Shown piece after piece: positions 53,435 through 62,903 of a stretch of DNA of 64,000 nt. This DNA comes from Scalindua sp964344685 (GTDB lineage Bacteria > Planctomycetota > Brocadiia > Brocadiales > Scalinduaceae), in contig CAYFOK010000001.1 in NCBI GenBank assembly GCA_964344685.1, positions 248,001-312,000 of the forward strand, given 5' to 3'. The position numbers and the translations under genes are program-made. Position 1 is the first letter of the stretch. Each line of letters begins with the position of its first letter. The notes beneath the pieces were generated by a model. The model searched no databases. It was given only the letters and a program-made list of their open reading frames with translations, and was not told the DNA's origin.

Positions 53435-55081
53435 ATGCACGATTCAGGATCTATAACACTTATCGTAGACATTGTCATTATTATCTCGGCTTCCTTCATG
53501 TTCGGGATATTTGCGTATAAACTGAAACAGTCGGTTATTCTTGCTTATATACTCGTGGGGATACTGATAGGGCCTTTTGGTTTAGGTTTGGTAAATAAGG
53601 TGGGAGAGGTGCATTCCCTGGCAGAGATTGGTGTTGCCCTGCTTATGTTTGCAATAGGGGTTGAATTCAAAATTTCAAAGTTGGGACGTATCTGGAAGGT
53701 AATTATTTTCGGAGGAATATCTCAGATTATATGCATGATAGTTGCCGGCTATTTCCTCTCCAGAATTATGGGTTACTCATTACTGAACTCACTTCTTCTA
53801 GGGATGATAGGTTCCATCAGCAGTACAATGATTATCGTAAAGATATTAACTGAACGCAGAGAGATGGAACGGCTGTATAGCAGAATAATAGTCGGACTGC
53901 TTATCGTTCAGGATTTAGCAGTAGTTTTTATGGTATGCTTTATTATCAATTTTGAAAATATTGCCAGCGGTAATATTATCAATTTTGCAAAAGTACTGGG
54001 ATTCAGCATTTCGTTTCTTATTACAATAGTATTTATAGGCAGAAAGCTTTTGCCGAAGGTTATGTACCTTATCGTAAAGACAGGAAGTAAAGAGATGTTT
54101 CTTCTTTCCATCTTTTCATTTGCAATAGGTGTTTCAGTTACCACTCACCTGTTAGGCCTTTCCATTTCATTAGGCGCTTTCATCGTAGGGTTTTTACTTT
54201 CAGAGGCGGAATACAATTCAGAAATTTCAGCACAGATACGGCCGCTTAAGGACATATTTATTGTCATATTTTTTGTTTCAGTAGGATTGTTTATAGATCC
54301 CAGGATATTGATGGATAACATTGTACTGGTTGCTTTACTAACTTTTATGATAATGTTCGGAAAATTTGTTTTTTGTGCCTTGCCCACATGGTGTTTTGGA
54401 TATGATGGTAAGACTTCGGTAAGGGTGGGTATGGGTATGATGCAGATCGGAGAATTTTCGTTTGTGATGCTTACCATAGGCCAGAAACACGGGTTTCTTT
54501 CATCTACCATCTTTTCGTCAACAATTGCGGCTGCGCTTATTTCAATAATGCTTACTCCGGTTGCAATCAAACATGCAGACAGTGTGTATAATTTCTTTAC
54601 AAGCACCATACCTCTGGGAAAATTGTTGAGCTGTATTCCTCATTATAAGCTGGAGGAAAGCAAGGAGACAAAGAAACCACTAACCGATCATGTGATACTC
54701 TGTGGTTATGGAAATTCAGGAATCAGGGTTGCTGATGGATTAAAGGAAAAACAGGAATTTGTTGTTATAGAAAATGATATAAAAAAAATAGAGATCTTGA
54801 AAAATAAAGGATACAAATATTTTTTCGGGGATGCGATGAATCACCATCTTTTGATCAAGGCAGGTATTATGTCTGCCCGGATATTGATCCTGGCTATTCC
54901 TGATGTACAGACAAAAAAAATTGCTACAAGGTATGCAAAAGTATATAACTCTGAAATTATGGTCATTGCAAGGGCAGTGACTGAAGGTGAAAAAAGAGAA
55001 TTGCAGCAGATTGGGGTTGATTATACTATAATTCCAATGTCTTTAGAGGCGGCAGAGATTATTGATAAGATAATAGAGTAA
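53435..55081 (+). CDS. KefB/CPA2-type cation:proton antiporter with TrkA-N domain
   Basis: A 548-residue membrane transporter. The first 390 residues hold about twelve helices of the Na+/H+ exchanger (CPA2) fold, with GILIGPFGLGLV, ALLMFAIGVEFKIS and FFVSVGLFIDPRIL. The cytoplasmic part from about 415 is a TrkA-N/RCK NAD-binding domain: HVILCGYGNSGIRVADGL, GDAMNHHLLIKAGI and IGVDYTIIP. Such proteins move K+ or Na+ against protons and are gated by nucleotide or glutathione binding in some members. No TrkA-C domain is seen. The start ATG has no strong ribosome site. It stands alone. Confidence 0.9.
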   Translation: MHDSGSITLIVDIVIIISASFMFGIFAYKLKQSVILAYILVGILIGPFGLGLVNKVGEVHSLAEIGVALLMFAIGVEFKISKLGRIWKVIIFGGISQIICMIVAGYFLSRIMGYSLLNSLLLGMIGSISSTMIIVKILTERREMERLYSRIIVGLLIVQDLAVVFMVCFIINFENIASGNIINFAKVLGFSISFLITIVFIGRKLLPKVMYLIVKTGSKEMFLLSIFSFAIGVSVTTHLLGLSISLGAFIVGFLLSEAEYNSEISAQIRPLKDIFIVIFFVSVGLFIDPRILMDNIVLVALLTFMIMFGKFVFCALPTWCFGYDGKTSVRVGMGMMQIGEFSFVMLTIGQKHGFLSSTIFSSTIAAALISIMLTPVAIKHADSVYNFFTSTIPLGKLLSCIPHYKLEESKETKKPLTDHVILCGYGNSGIRVADGLKEKQEFVVIENDIKKIEILKNKGYKYFFGDAMNHHLLIKAGIMSARILILAIPDVQTKKIATRYAKVYNSEIMVIARAVTEGEKRELQQIGVDYTIIPMSLEAAEIIDKIIE

Positions 55082-55237
55082 TTATTTTAATATAAACAGG
55101 GATCCTGCCAATACCGTTTCATGATCACCGATCCAACGTGATATAATTGAACAAATAACACTAAAAAATAGTGACTATCAGTTGCTTATTACCGGTTTGC
55201 AGTTTTAAAATTTCCTGATTTTCTGTAAAATGGTGCC

Positions 55238-55576
55238 TTATACCGCAATATCTCCCTGCTCTCCTGTGCGAACCCGGTATGCATTCATAACGTCAAAAAC
55301 AAATATTTTTCCGTCTCCGATACTGCCGGTTTGTGATACTTCCATAATAGTCTGTACCGTTTTATCCAGGTCCTCATCAGCAACAACAATTTCAATTTTG
55401 ACCTTTGGCAGCAGGTCTACATTGAACTTCTTTCCCTTCCATACTTCACTTACACCTTTCTGATGGCCGTGTCCCTTAACTTCTGAGACAGTTATGCATT
55501 CGCATCCAGCTTCCTTAAGAGAATCCTGTGTCATGTTGAGTTTTTCCGGCCGTATGAACGCCTCAATCTTTTTCAT
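55238..55576 (-). CDS. glnB: Nitrogen regulatory protein P-II with Phe at the uridylylation site
   Basis: A 112-residue PII signal protein. It has the KGHGHQKG T-loop start, LLPKVKIEIVV, and the C-terminal GSIGDGKIFVFDV, which with the trimer interface binds ATP/ADP and 2-oxoglutarate. The T-loop residue that carries UMP in E. coli (Tyr51) is F51 here (WKGKKFNV), so classical uridylylation is not possible; Trp replaces Tyr46. It presumably still senses 2-oxoglutarate and ATP. AAAGGAGAATG precedes the start. No amtB or glnA neighbour is in the window. Confidence 0.93.
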   Translation of the reverse strand: MKKIEAFIRPEKLNMTQDSLKEAGCECITVSEVKGHGHQKGVSEVWKGKKFNVDLLPKVKIEIVVADEDLDKTVQTIMEVSQTGSIGDGKIFVFDVMNAYRVRTGEQGDIAV

Positions 55577-55927
55577 AATGATTCATTCTCCTTTCAATAC
55601 AATCAATAATTCAATCTCTGTTTAGCGATAAAGATATTTAATAATTTTTATCCGTTTTTTACCGCTCACAATTTTCTCTTTTTCTGTTTTTCCGTCACCG
55701 CTATTCTCCAGGAATTTAATTCATTATCATACTTTATCAGCATTCATCTTTCCATATTAATTTGTCATTTAATCACATTAAATTGTTTTAAATTGCTGTA
55801 CGGCAATACAATAGACATAAGTGTTATCTTTAAAATAAGCGGTATGAATTGTGGTTTTATTCGGTTATAATCAAGTTTCAAAAATATGATCATAAAATAA
55901 ATATATTATCTTAGTGAGAGGCAATAC
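55577..55927. other. Intergenic region upstream of glnB and the DUF255 gene
   Basis: About 350 AT-rich bases between divergent genes. It holds the second copy (55727-55763) of the 37-bp repeat. No sigma-54 promoter (GG-N10-GC) or other site could be identified. Confidence 0.4.
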
Positions 55928-58153
55928 ATGAATAGAGCATTAGCGTCATTTTTATCTTGTGTTATTTTGATAGCGATATTTACGGGGAATTTGAGGATTT
56001 TATCTTCAGATACCGAGGTGAAAAACATGAAAAATAAATCCGCAGGTAGCGATATAAAGAAGCATTATAATAGACTCAAACTTGAAAAAAGCCCTTACCT
56101 GCTTCAACATGCAGAAAACCCTGTTGACTGGTACGCCTGGGGGCCTGAAGCCTTTGACAAAGCCAGAAAGGAAAATAAGCCTATTTTTCTTTCAATTGGT
56201 TATTCAACATGCCATTGGTGCCACGTTATGGCCCATGAATCCTTCGAAGATCCGGAGGTTGCCAGGTTAATGAATGAGGTGTTTATCTGTATTAAAGTCG
56301 ACAGAGAAGAGAGACAGGATATAGACAATATCTATATGCGTGTCTGTCAAATGATGACCGGCAGTGGCGGGTGGCCACTGACAATTCTTATGACGCCTGA
56401 TAAGAAACCGTTTTTTGCCGGTACGTATATTCCCAGAGAGAGTCATCATGGGCGTTTGGGTATGCTTGATTTGATACCCCGTATTAAAGAGGTATGGGAT
56501 ACACAACATGATGAAATTCTGAAATCTGCTGATCAGATTACGGCCAGCCTTAAACAGCTTGCACACGACACTTCAGGAGCGGAACTGGATCAATCTACAT
56601 TGGCGACTGCTTACGAACAGCTTAACGGGCGGTATAGTGAACAGTTTGGCGGATTCGGGAGTGCACCGAAATTTCCCAGTTCCCAGAACCTTCTCTTTCT
56701 ATTGCGCTATTGGCAGAGCACAAAGGAAGAAAAGGCCTTAAGGATGGTAGTAAAAACTCTTAAATCCATGAAAAATGGCGGTATATATGATCACATTGGA
56801 TTTGGGTTCCACAGATACTCGACTGATTCCCATTGGCTGGTACCGCACTTTGAAAAAATGCTTTACGACCAGGCCATGCTTGCAATGGCATATATAGAGG
56901 GTTATCAGGCTACGGGGGAAAAAGTATTTGAAGAGACTGCAAAAGAGATTTTTACTTACGTCTTGCGTGATATGACTGACAAGAAAGGCGGCTTCTATTC
57001 TGCTGAAGATGCTGACAGTGAGGGAGTTGAGGGAAAGTTTTATGTATGGACAGAGGATGAGATTCGTCAGGTCCTGAAAGGTGATGAGGCCGACTTGATT
57101 ATAGGAATTTATGGAATTGACAAAGCTGGTAATTTCAGAGATGAGGCATCAGGAGAGGCTACCGGTACTAATATCCTTCATCTGGAAAATACCCTTACAG
57201 AGCTTGCATTCAAAAACAAGGAGTCTGTAGATGGGCTTAAAGAGCGTGTAGAATCGGCCAGGCAGAAACTATTTGCTGTCCGTGAAAAAAGAGTTCATCC
57301 GCACAAAGATGACAAAATATTGACAGACTGGAACGGATTAATGATAGCCGCACTGGCAAAAGGGTCACAGGTTTTTGATGAGCCGAAGTATGCGGATGCT
57401 GCAATGCGCGCCGTAGGTTTCATACTTACCGAAATGCGCAGGGAAGATGGACGAATCCTGCATCGTTATCGTGAGGGACATGCCGCTATACTGGCCAATG
57501 TTGATGATTATGCATTCCTTATCTGGGGATTACTGGAACTCTATGAAACAGTTTTTGACGTAAAATACCTCCGGACAGCACTTGACCTGAACAGTGAGAT
57601 GATAGAATATTTCTGGGACGAAAAGGATGGCGGTTTCTATTTTACTGCGGATGATGCTGAAGAGCTTATAGTACGGCAGAAGGAGATTTATGACGGTGCC
57701 ATACCATCAGGAAATTCAGTGGCCGTTTCAAACCTGTTCAGACTGGCACGCATCACTGCAGGCACTACCCTGGAGGAAAAAGCAGATAAGATTATGCTCG
57801 CTTTTTCCAAAGAGGTGGCAAGTATGCCTTCCGGTTATACTCAAATGATGGTCGCACTAGGTTTTGGAATAGGACCTTCTTATGAGATAGTCATAGTTGG
57901 TGATCCTGAGGCAGATGATACAAAAGATTTACTGAATTCCCTCAGGAAGCATTTTATACCCTACAAAGTGGTGCTCTTGAAGCCAGCCGGTGAAGAAACA
58001 GCGGATATTACAAGTATTGCGGAATATACCGAGTATCACTCAAGTCTAGAAGGTAAGGCGACAGCATACGTTTGTCTCGATTTTGCGTGCAAGATGCCTG
58101 TGACAGAAGCGGATGAGATGTTGAAACAGCTTAATGTTTCTTCCAATAAGTGA
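55928..58153 (+). CDS. DUF255/thioredoxin-like protein of the YyaL/SSP411 family, exported
   Basis: A 741-residue protein. After an N-terminal hydrophobic segment (residues 8-28) comes the family start NRLKLEKSPYLLQHAENPVDW and the thioredoxin-like STCHWCHVMAHESFED with the CHWC pair. GGWPLTILMTPDKKPF follows. The remaining 550 residues form the (alpha/alpha)6-type domain shared with glycosidase-like proteins (FEKMLYDQAMLAMAYIE, DDKILTDWNGLMIAALAKG, PSGNSVAVSNLF). The role of this family is not settled; redox or nucleoside-sugar chemistry has been suggested. The N-terminal signal is unusual, as most members are cytoplasmic. AGAGG precedes the ATG. Confidence 0.87.
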   Translation: MNRALASFLSCVILIAIFTGNLRILSSDTEVKNMKNKSAGSDIKKHYNRLKLEKSPYLLQHAENPVDWYAWGPEAFDKARKENKPIFLSIGYSTCHWCHVMAHESFEDPEVARLMNEVFICIKVDREERQDIDNIYMRVCQMMTGSGGWPLTILMTPDKKPFFAGTYIPRESHHGRLGMLDLIPRIKEVWDTQHDEILKSADQITASLKQLAHDTSGAELDQSTLATAYEQLNGRYSEQFGGFGSAPKFPSSQNLLFLLRYWQSTKEEKALRMVVKTLKSMKNGGIYDHIGFGFHRYSTDSHWLVPHFEKMLYDQAMLAMAYIEGYQATGEKVFEETAKEIFTYVLRDMTDKKGGFYSAEDADSEGVEGKFYVWTEDEIRQVLKGDEADLIIGIYGIDKAGNFRDEASGEATGTNILHLENTLTELAFKNKESVDGLKERVESARQKLFAVREKRVHPHKDDKILTDWNGLMIAALAKGSQVFDEPKYADAAMRAVGFILTEMRREDGRILHRYREGHAAILANVDDYAFLIWGLLELYETVFDVKYLRTALDLNSEMIEYFWDEKDGGFYFTADDAEELIVRQKEIYDGAIPSGNSVAVSNLFRLARITAGTTLEEKADKIMLAFSKEVASMPSGYTQMMVALGFGIGPSYEIVIVGDPEADDTKDLLNSLRKHFIPYKVVLLKPAGEETADITSIAEYTEYHSSLEGKATAYVCLDFACKMPVTEADEMLKQLNVSSNK

Positions 58154-58177
58154 CCGGGAGTAATTTTAAAATCAAAA

Positions 58178-58435
58178 ATGTTAATTATGAAAATCAGAGA
58201 GCAGGCAAAAAGAGAGAGGATGAGGGAGCTTCAGAGGATGGCCGATCATGTTTGTACGTTAATTCTGATATCTGATTATCCTGAAGTTGATATAGAGATT
58301 GAGAAGTCAAAGGTTCGTGAGCGATGTGAGGAGCTGTATCCGGATAGTATGGAACTATATGAGATGATTTACGAAAGCAGATTTAACAGGCTTCAGGAGC
58401 AGTTTAGATGTTCGGGAGAATATGATGGAGATTGA
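58178..58435 (+). CDS. Small conserved-looking helical protein of unknown function
   Basis: An 85-residue acidic/basic mixed protein (AKRERMRELQRMADHVC, then DYPEVDIEIEKSKVRERCEE). It lacks a signal peptide or metal motif. The ATG at 58178 or that at 58187 may be used. It ends 14 bases inside the following dapA-family gene, so the two are probably one transcription unit. No family was recognised; the regular heptad-like spacing suggests helices. Confidence 0.6.
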   Translation: MLIMKIREQAKRERMRELQRMADHVCTLILISDYPEVDIEIEKSKVRERCEELYPDSMELYEMIYESRFNRLQEQFRCSGEYDGD

Positions 58436-59312
58436 AGGGGTTTTCCCACCTGTTACGACTCCTTTTGATGATAATGGCTGTATAGTTTATGACCATCTTA
58501 CAGAGAATTTTAAAAGATGGAATGAGACAGATATTTCAGGCTATCTGATTTTGGGTTCTAACAGTGAATCGGTTTTTTTAAATGAAGAAGAAAAGCTTGA
58601 AATAGTTAAAACAGCAAGGAAATCAATTCCATCGTCAAAGAAAATGCTGGTTGGGACAGGTCTGGAATGTACGAAGGGTACAATAGAATTCACAGCAAAA
58701 TCTGCAGATTGTGGAGCTGATGTTGCTGTTATTATCACACCTCACTTTTTTAAAAGTAATATGACTCATGAAGCATTAATGAAACATTACCTGATGATTG
58801 CCGATAGTTCTCCTATTCCCATATTACTCTATAATGCTGCGCCATTTACCGGGCTTAATCTGGAAGCAGGGACTGCAGCCGAACTCTCATCACATGAGAA
58901 CATAATCGGAATTAAGGATAGTTCCGGAAACGTTGAACAGCTTTCTGAAATAATCAGTTTAACCGTAGAAGAAGAGTTCAGCGTTCTGACAGGCAGCAGT
59001 ATAGTTATTTATCCGTCCATGTGTGTTGGAGCGAATGGTGGTATTATGGCAATTGCCTGTGCATTACCGGAAAGATGCTCGGATATAATCAGGTTATATC
59101 AAAATGGTAATCATACGGAAGCAAAGAGTCTACAGATGCGGCTGATTGAACCAACCTTAGCAGTAACTTCTAAATATGGTGTTCCGGGGTTAAAGGCGGC
59201 CATGGAGCTATCCGGATATTACGGTGGGTATTCTAGATTGCCTCTACTGTCTATTCCCAGTGCAGAGATCGAGGAGATAAAAAATATTTTTACAGTTGCC
59301 GGTTTTTTATGA
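58422..59312 (+). CDS. Dihydrodipicolinate synthase-family aldolase
   Basis: A 296-residue DapA/N-acetylneuraminate-lyase-family TIM-barrel. The Schiff-base lysine is in IIGIKDSSGN and the tyrosine in LYNAAPFTG; the pyruvate-binding motif reads LGSNSESV where DapA usually has GTTGE. That substitution means lysine synthesis is not certain; the family also includes hydroxyproline, KDG and other aldolases. CGGGAG precedes the ATG. It overlaps ribD by four bases (ATGA) and the small helical gene upstream by 14, forming an operon. Confidence 0.85.
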   Translation: MMEIEGVFPPVTTPFDDNGCIVYDHLTENFKRWNETDISGYLILGSNSESVFLNEEEKLEIVKTARKSIPSSKKMLVGTGLECTKGTIEFTAKSADCGADVAVIITPHFFKSNMTHEALMKHYLMIADSSPIPILLYNAAPFTGLNLEAGTAAELSSHENIIGIKDSSGNVEQLSEIISLTVEEEFSVLTGSSIVIYPSMCVGANGGIMAIACALPERCSDIIRLYQNGNHTEAKSLQMRLIEPTLAVTSKYGVPGLKAAMELSGYYGGYSRLPLLSIPSAEIEEIKNIFTVAGFL

Positions 59313-60406
59313 AGAACAACAGTTTTGATGACAATTATTATATGGACGCTGCAATTCGTCTTGCCAGAAAGGGTATTGGTAAGACCAGTCCTAATCCCAT
59401 GGTTGGTGCCGTAATTGTTGCAAATGGAGAGATAATTGGCCGGGGCTATCACAAAAAGTGCGGTGATCATCATGCAGAAATCAATGCCATAAACAGTACA
59501 AAGAAAAGTATCAAAGGGTCAACTTTTTATATTACTTTAGAGCCGTGCAGTCACTTTGGGAAGACGCCACCCTGTATAGATGCGTTGATAAAAGAGAATC
59601 CTGCCAGAGTGGTAGTTGGCACTCTTGACCCAAACCCGGAAGTAAATGGCAAGGGGGTCAGGGTCCTGAGATCGAAAGGAATTAAGGTTGACGTCGGGAT
59701 ACGTGAACCTGAATGCATGCAGTTAAATGAGTGTTATTTTAAATTTGTTAAGACCGGGATGCCATTCGTTACCGTTAAGTATGCTCAGACACTGGATGGA
59801 AGGATTGCTACAAAGAGCGGCGATTCACAGTGGATAAGTTCTGAAGCTTCTCGCAGGTATGTTCATCGTCTCCGCAGTATACACGGTGGTATTGTGGCCG
59901 GTGCGGGGACCGTTGCTGCCGACAACCCACAATTAACGGTGAGGCATGTAAAAGGGAAGAATCCTTATCGTATCATAGTTGACAGTAAACTTCGCATACC
60001 CATCAAGTCATCCATCCTGACAGATGCCAATTCACATCTGACAATTATAGCCACAACATCCGACGCTTCTGCTGCGAAAATAGCGGCAGTAAAGAAGCGG
60101 GGAGCGGAAGTATGGATAGTGAAAAAAGATAAAGATGGCAGAGTAAGTCTCAGGAATCTTTTGAGAAAACTAGGCAAAAGAGAGATAATGTCTCTACTGG
60201 TAGAGGGTGGTTCCGAGATAATCACATCACTGCTCAAAGCAGGTCTGGTTGACAAGATGATAATACCGATAGCTCCAAAGATAGTAGGGAGGGGGCTGGA
60301 AGCAATAGGAGATCTAAATATAAACAGGATAAGCAGAGCCATCAGCTTTTCATCGTTTAAGACAATAAAAAAAGGTGATGACATTATCTTTGAAGGAACG
60401 ATGTAA
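59309..60406 (+). CDS. ribD: Riboflavin biosynthesis protein RibD (deaminase/reductase)
   Basis: Two-domain enzyme of early riboflavin synthesis. The N-terminal deaminase domain holds the zinc ligands H-A-E in CGDHHAEIN and C-C in LEPCSHFGKTPPC. The C-terminal reductase domain starts near 150 (VTVKYAQTLDGRIATKSGDS) with WISSEASRRYVHRLR and LLVEGGSEIITSLL. Length of 365 is normal. It is coupled to the DapA-family gene by a four-base overlap. No FMN riboswitch was recognised. Confidence 0.95.
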   Translation: MKNNSFDDNYYMDAAIRLARKGIGKTSPNPMVGAVIVANGEIIGRGYHKKCGDHHAEINAINSTKKSIKGSTFYITLEPCSHFGKTPPCIDALIKENPARVVVGTLDPNPEVNGKGVRVLRSKGIKVDVGIREPECMQLNECYFKFVKTGMPFVTVKYAQTLDGRIATKSGDSQWISSEASRRYVHRLRSIHGGIVAGAGTVAADNPQLTVRHVKGKNPYRIIVDSKLRIPIKSSILTDANSHLTIIATTSDASAAKIAAVKKRGAEVWIVKKDKDGRVSLRNLLRKLGKREIMSLLVEGGSEIITSLLKAGLVDKMIIPIAPKIVGRGLEAIGDLNINRISRAISFSSFKTIKKGDDIIFEGTM

Positions 60407-60466
60407 TTATTTGCGAATTCCGACTTGTTCAGATTAGTATTTATATGAAATTAAGGAGATATTAAA

Positions 60467-60952
60467 ATGAGAAAAAAGGCTTTCATTTTTATTATTCTAT
60501 TCTTTCTCCCGGCCTGTTTATTTGCTGATGATGCTGGCCTTTCGCGGTTTTATCGGGAATATACAGAAGTCAGCCATTCGTTGATGAGTGACCAGGGGTG
60601 TGTGAATGAGTTAATGGAGCTTCATTCACTTGACAAAAATGCAGCTGATAAGATTGCAGATTTCTGGATGTTTAAATCGAAGAGGGAGTGTTATGATTTC
60701 ATAGAGAAGATTAAATCTGGTGTTGATTTTAAAGATTTATATAAGGAGATCGATTATTATATCGATAATAGGACTACTAATGTATCCGGTGGAAAGTATG
60801 AGGAGATCCAGAGGAAAGCCTTGAAGGAGGCTGAGCAGTGTCGTTACTGTATTTACTACGATAATTGGGATGCAATTAATAAAATGATCTTAGATAAACT
60901 CAAGTTGGTAAAAGAGGAAAATAAAAAGAAAGTACAACAAGACAAAAAGTAA
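60467..60952 (+). CDS. Small secreted protein of unknown function
   Basis: A 161-residue exported protein with a signal peptide (residues 1-20, ending PACLFADD) and a helical mature part with two cysteine pairs (QGCVNEL, KRECYDF, and EQCRYCIYYD). AAGGAGATA precedes the ATG, so the gene is probably real. No family or neighbouring system points to a role. Confidence 0.6.
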   Translation: MRKKAFIFIILFFLPACLFADDAGLSRFYREYTEVSHSLMSDQGCVNELMELHSLDKNAADKIADFWMFKSKRECYDFIEKIKSGVDFKDLYKEIDYYIDNRTTNVSGGKYEEIQRKALKEAEQCRYCIYYDNWDAINKMILDKLKLVKEENKKKVQQDKK

Positions 60953-61142
60953 AAAAACTTGACAAAATGAGCATGATAATCTAGAATGCTAAGCGTTTGG
61001 AAAAGCAAACAAGTAGGTTGGTATAGAAAGAGGCAAAATAGTTTTTAATTGTGTAAGATTTGATAAAGTATAGGCTTACATTGCTGTTAATCACATCTGA
61101 AGTCTGAGCATAGTTTAAAATTTTTTTGAGGAGAGAAATTAT

Positions 61143-61499
61143 ATGCTGGCTAAAGTAAAATTTCCTAACAGAAGACGCAGGCAGAGGCTTGAAGGAGAGT
61201 TCAAAGTAAATTTACCGCATCAAGTTACAGGCACTACAAAAAATGTCAGCGCCAACGGCGCTTCCCTCGAAGTAATAACAGATAATATCGATGCATTTCG
61301 CCCGGGAACAATAGTTCCTCTAGAAATTACTACAACCAATATTACACACGATTCTAAAGTTAAAGAGCTCTGCCTTGGCGGTAAGGGGCTGATCATTAGT
61401 AGAAACGTAGTCGAGGAGATCGACGGTTGTGGGGTTAAATTAAACATAGCTGTTCAATTTAAGGAAAAACTTAATTTCTGGGTGCCTTCCAATAATTAA
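61143..61499 (+). CDS. PilZ-domain protein
   Basis: A 118-residue protein with a PilZ-like pattern for binding cyclic-di-GMP: RRRRQRLEG near the N-terminus gives the RxxxR motif and NVSANGASLEV gives the (D/N)xSxxG part. It has no other domain. GAGGAG precedes the ATG. Together with the diguanylate cyclase at 37.2 kb it indicates c-di-GMP control, probably of envelope or surface functions; the partner is unknown. Confidence 0.8.
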   Translation: MLAKVKFPNRRRRQRLEGEFKVNLPHQVTGTTKNVSANGASLEVITDNIDAFRPGTIVPLEITTTNITHDSKVKELCLGGKGLIISRNVVEEIDGCGVKLNIAVQFKEKLNFWVPSNN

Positions 61500-61530
61500 A
61501 ACCCAACCCGGGATATTCAGAACCAATAAG

Positions 61531-61561
61531 GTGCCGGACATCAATTAAACGAGTCCGGCAC
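61531..61561 (+). terminator. Hairpin downstream of the PilZ gene
   Basis: GTGCCGGAC at 61531-61539 pairs perfectly with GTCCGGCAC at 61553-61561 around a 13-base loop. It lies 31 bases after the pilZ stop. The T-tract is weak (CTCTTTTACG begins 10 bases later), so it may be a rho-independent terminator or another RNA structure. Confidence 0.55.
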
Positions 61562-61760
61562 TGATAGATCTCTTTTACGTTCCCTCCCGAAGCTAGACCT
61601 GCAACTCATAATCTGACAGTACGTCAGAGTTAAAAAATACTTGCCTAATTGCCTCATAAGTTTATAATCACACCTGTTTGCACTGAAACCATCGATGATC
61701 GAAGAGCCTATAATTCACGTCTTACAGCCATTTCCATGTTAATTTAATCAATCAGCTTAC

Positions 61761-62351
61761 ATGAGAAAATACCTGATACATGTCTTAACCATATCATTTA
61801 TAACCCTTTTAACGCCTGTTCTTTATGCAGCTGAAGAGTCGTACATAACTATTCGCTCATTTTACGAAGATATCTCAGTACCACAGGTACAGTCAATTCC
61901 AAACGTAATAATAGGTAAGAAGGAAGATTGGGGGTTCTGGGGCCATAGTACAATCAGCCACCACTATGCCCCGAAGTCTGTAAATGATGACAGTGTGGTA
62001 ATAGACCATGCTACAGGCTTGATGTGGCACCAGTCAGGATCTGAGAAATATATGAATTGGGAACAGGCAGGGAACTGGATAGAAAAGCTGAATGAAAAAG
62101 GATATGCCGGGTTTAAGGATTGGAGAATGCCTACTGTGGAAGAGGCAGTCTCACTGCTTGAGCCAATTAAAAAAAATGGTAATCTTTACATAGACACCGC
62201 CTTTGATAGTAAACAGCAGTGGATATGGACTGGTGATAAAATGAGTGGTCTGGAGGCAGCGTGGGTAGTGGCGTTCTACGATAGTAACGTGTGTTGGTAC
62301 GCATTCACCAGCCGCTTCCACTATGTTCGTCCCGTACGCTCAATTAAATGA
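61761..62351 (+). CDS. Secreted DUF1566 (Lcl-type C-terminal domain) protein
   Basis: A 196-residue exported protein (signal peptide 1-24, ending LYAAEES). From about residue 85 it shows the DUF1566 pattern: VIDHATGLMWHQSGS, WEQAGNWIEKLN, GFKDWRMPTVEEAVSLL, WIWTGD and the C-terminal YVRPVRSIK. DUF1566 domains occur in surface lectin-like and lipoprotein contexts in many bacteria. It stands upstream of two small membrane protein genes. The role is unknown. Confidence 0.75.
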   Translation: MRKYLIHVLTISFITLLTPVLYAAEESYITIRSFYEDISVPQVQSIPNVIIGKKEDWGFWGHSTISHHYAPKSVNDDSVVIDHATGLMWHQSGSEKYMNWEQAGNWIEKLNEKGYAGFKDWRMPTVEEAVSLLEPIKKNGNLYIDTAFDSKQQWIWTGDKMSGLEAAWVVAFYDSNVCWYAFTSRFHYVRPVRSIK

Positions 62352-62394
62352 AAACCACTTTCTGCTTATAGATTTTTATAATTTTAGAAAAACC

Positions 62395-62814
62395 ATGAGA
62401 CTGAAACAGCACATGACTATATCACTTTTTTTTTCTGCACTCCTTTTTGGAATTACCAAATCATGGATTATCTTTACCTCTTCACTATTAAGTGGAGTAT
62501 TGATTGATTGTGATCACGTTCTGGATTATTTAGTGAAATTTAGGAAGCGTTTTAGTTTAAAGGAGTTTTTTGATCTCAATTATAATCATAAGATGCAGTT
62601 TGTTATGATAATATTTCATTCCTGGGAATTGCTGGTACCGTTTGGTTTTTACGCTTTCTTTATTAGTGGTAACCCATGGATTATAGGAATTTCAATAGGT
62701 TTTACTCAACACATTGTTTTAGACCAAATTTTTAACAAACCGAACAGGTGGACATACTTTTTCTTCTGGAGATTGAATAAAGGTTTTAATAAGCAGAGAA
62801 TATTTCCAGATTGA
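62395..62814 (+). CDS. Small membrane protein with conserved His/Asp motifs (metal-dependent hydrolase-like)
   Basis: A 139-residue membrane protein. The open frame starts at 62323 and overlaps the previous gene, but the ATG at 62395 gives a normal start MRLKQHMTISLFFSA. It has three to four hydrophobic segments and polar histidines in LIDCDHVLDYL, IIFHSWELL and TQHIVLDQI, a pattern like YdjM/DUF457-type membrane proteins. The histidines may hold a metal, but activity is unproven. Confidence 0.62.
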   Translation: MRLKQHMTISLFFSALLFGITKSWIIFTSSLLSGVLIDCDHVLDYLVKFRKRFSLKEFFDLNYNHKMQFVMIIFHSWELLVPFGFYAFFISGNPWIIGISIGFTQHIVLDQIFNKPNRWTYFFFWRLNKGFNKQRIFPD

Positions 62815-62903
62815 TCAGTTGTTAAGGCCTGAAGGCCATTGTCAGTTGAGGTCGAATAGAGTGATCATTATTTTATACTTTAAAAGTGAGTTTTGAGAAT
62901 AAG

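Noticed and set aside
62323..62394. Earlier start of the small membrane protein at 62323
   Set aside because: The first 24 codons lie inside the DUF1566 gene; the ATG at 62395 gives a normal membrane protein start.
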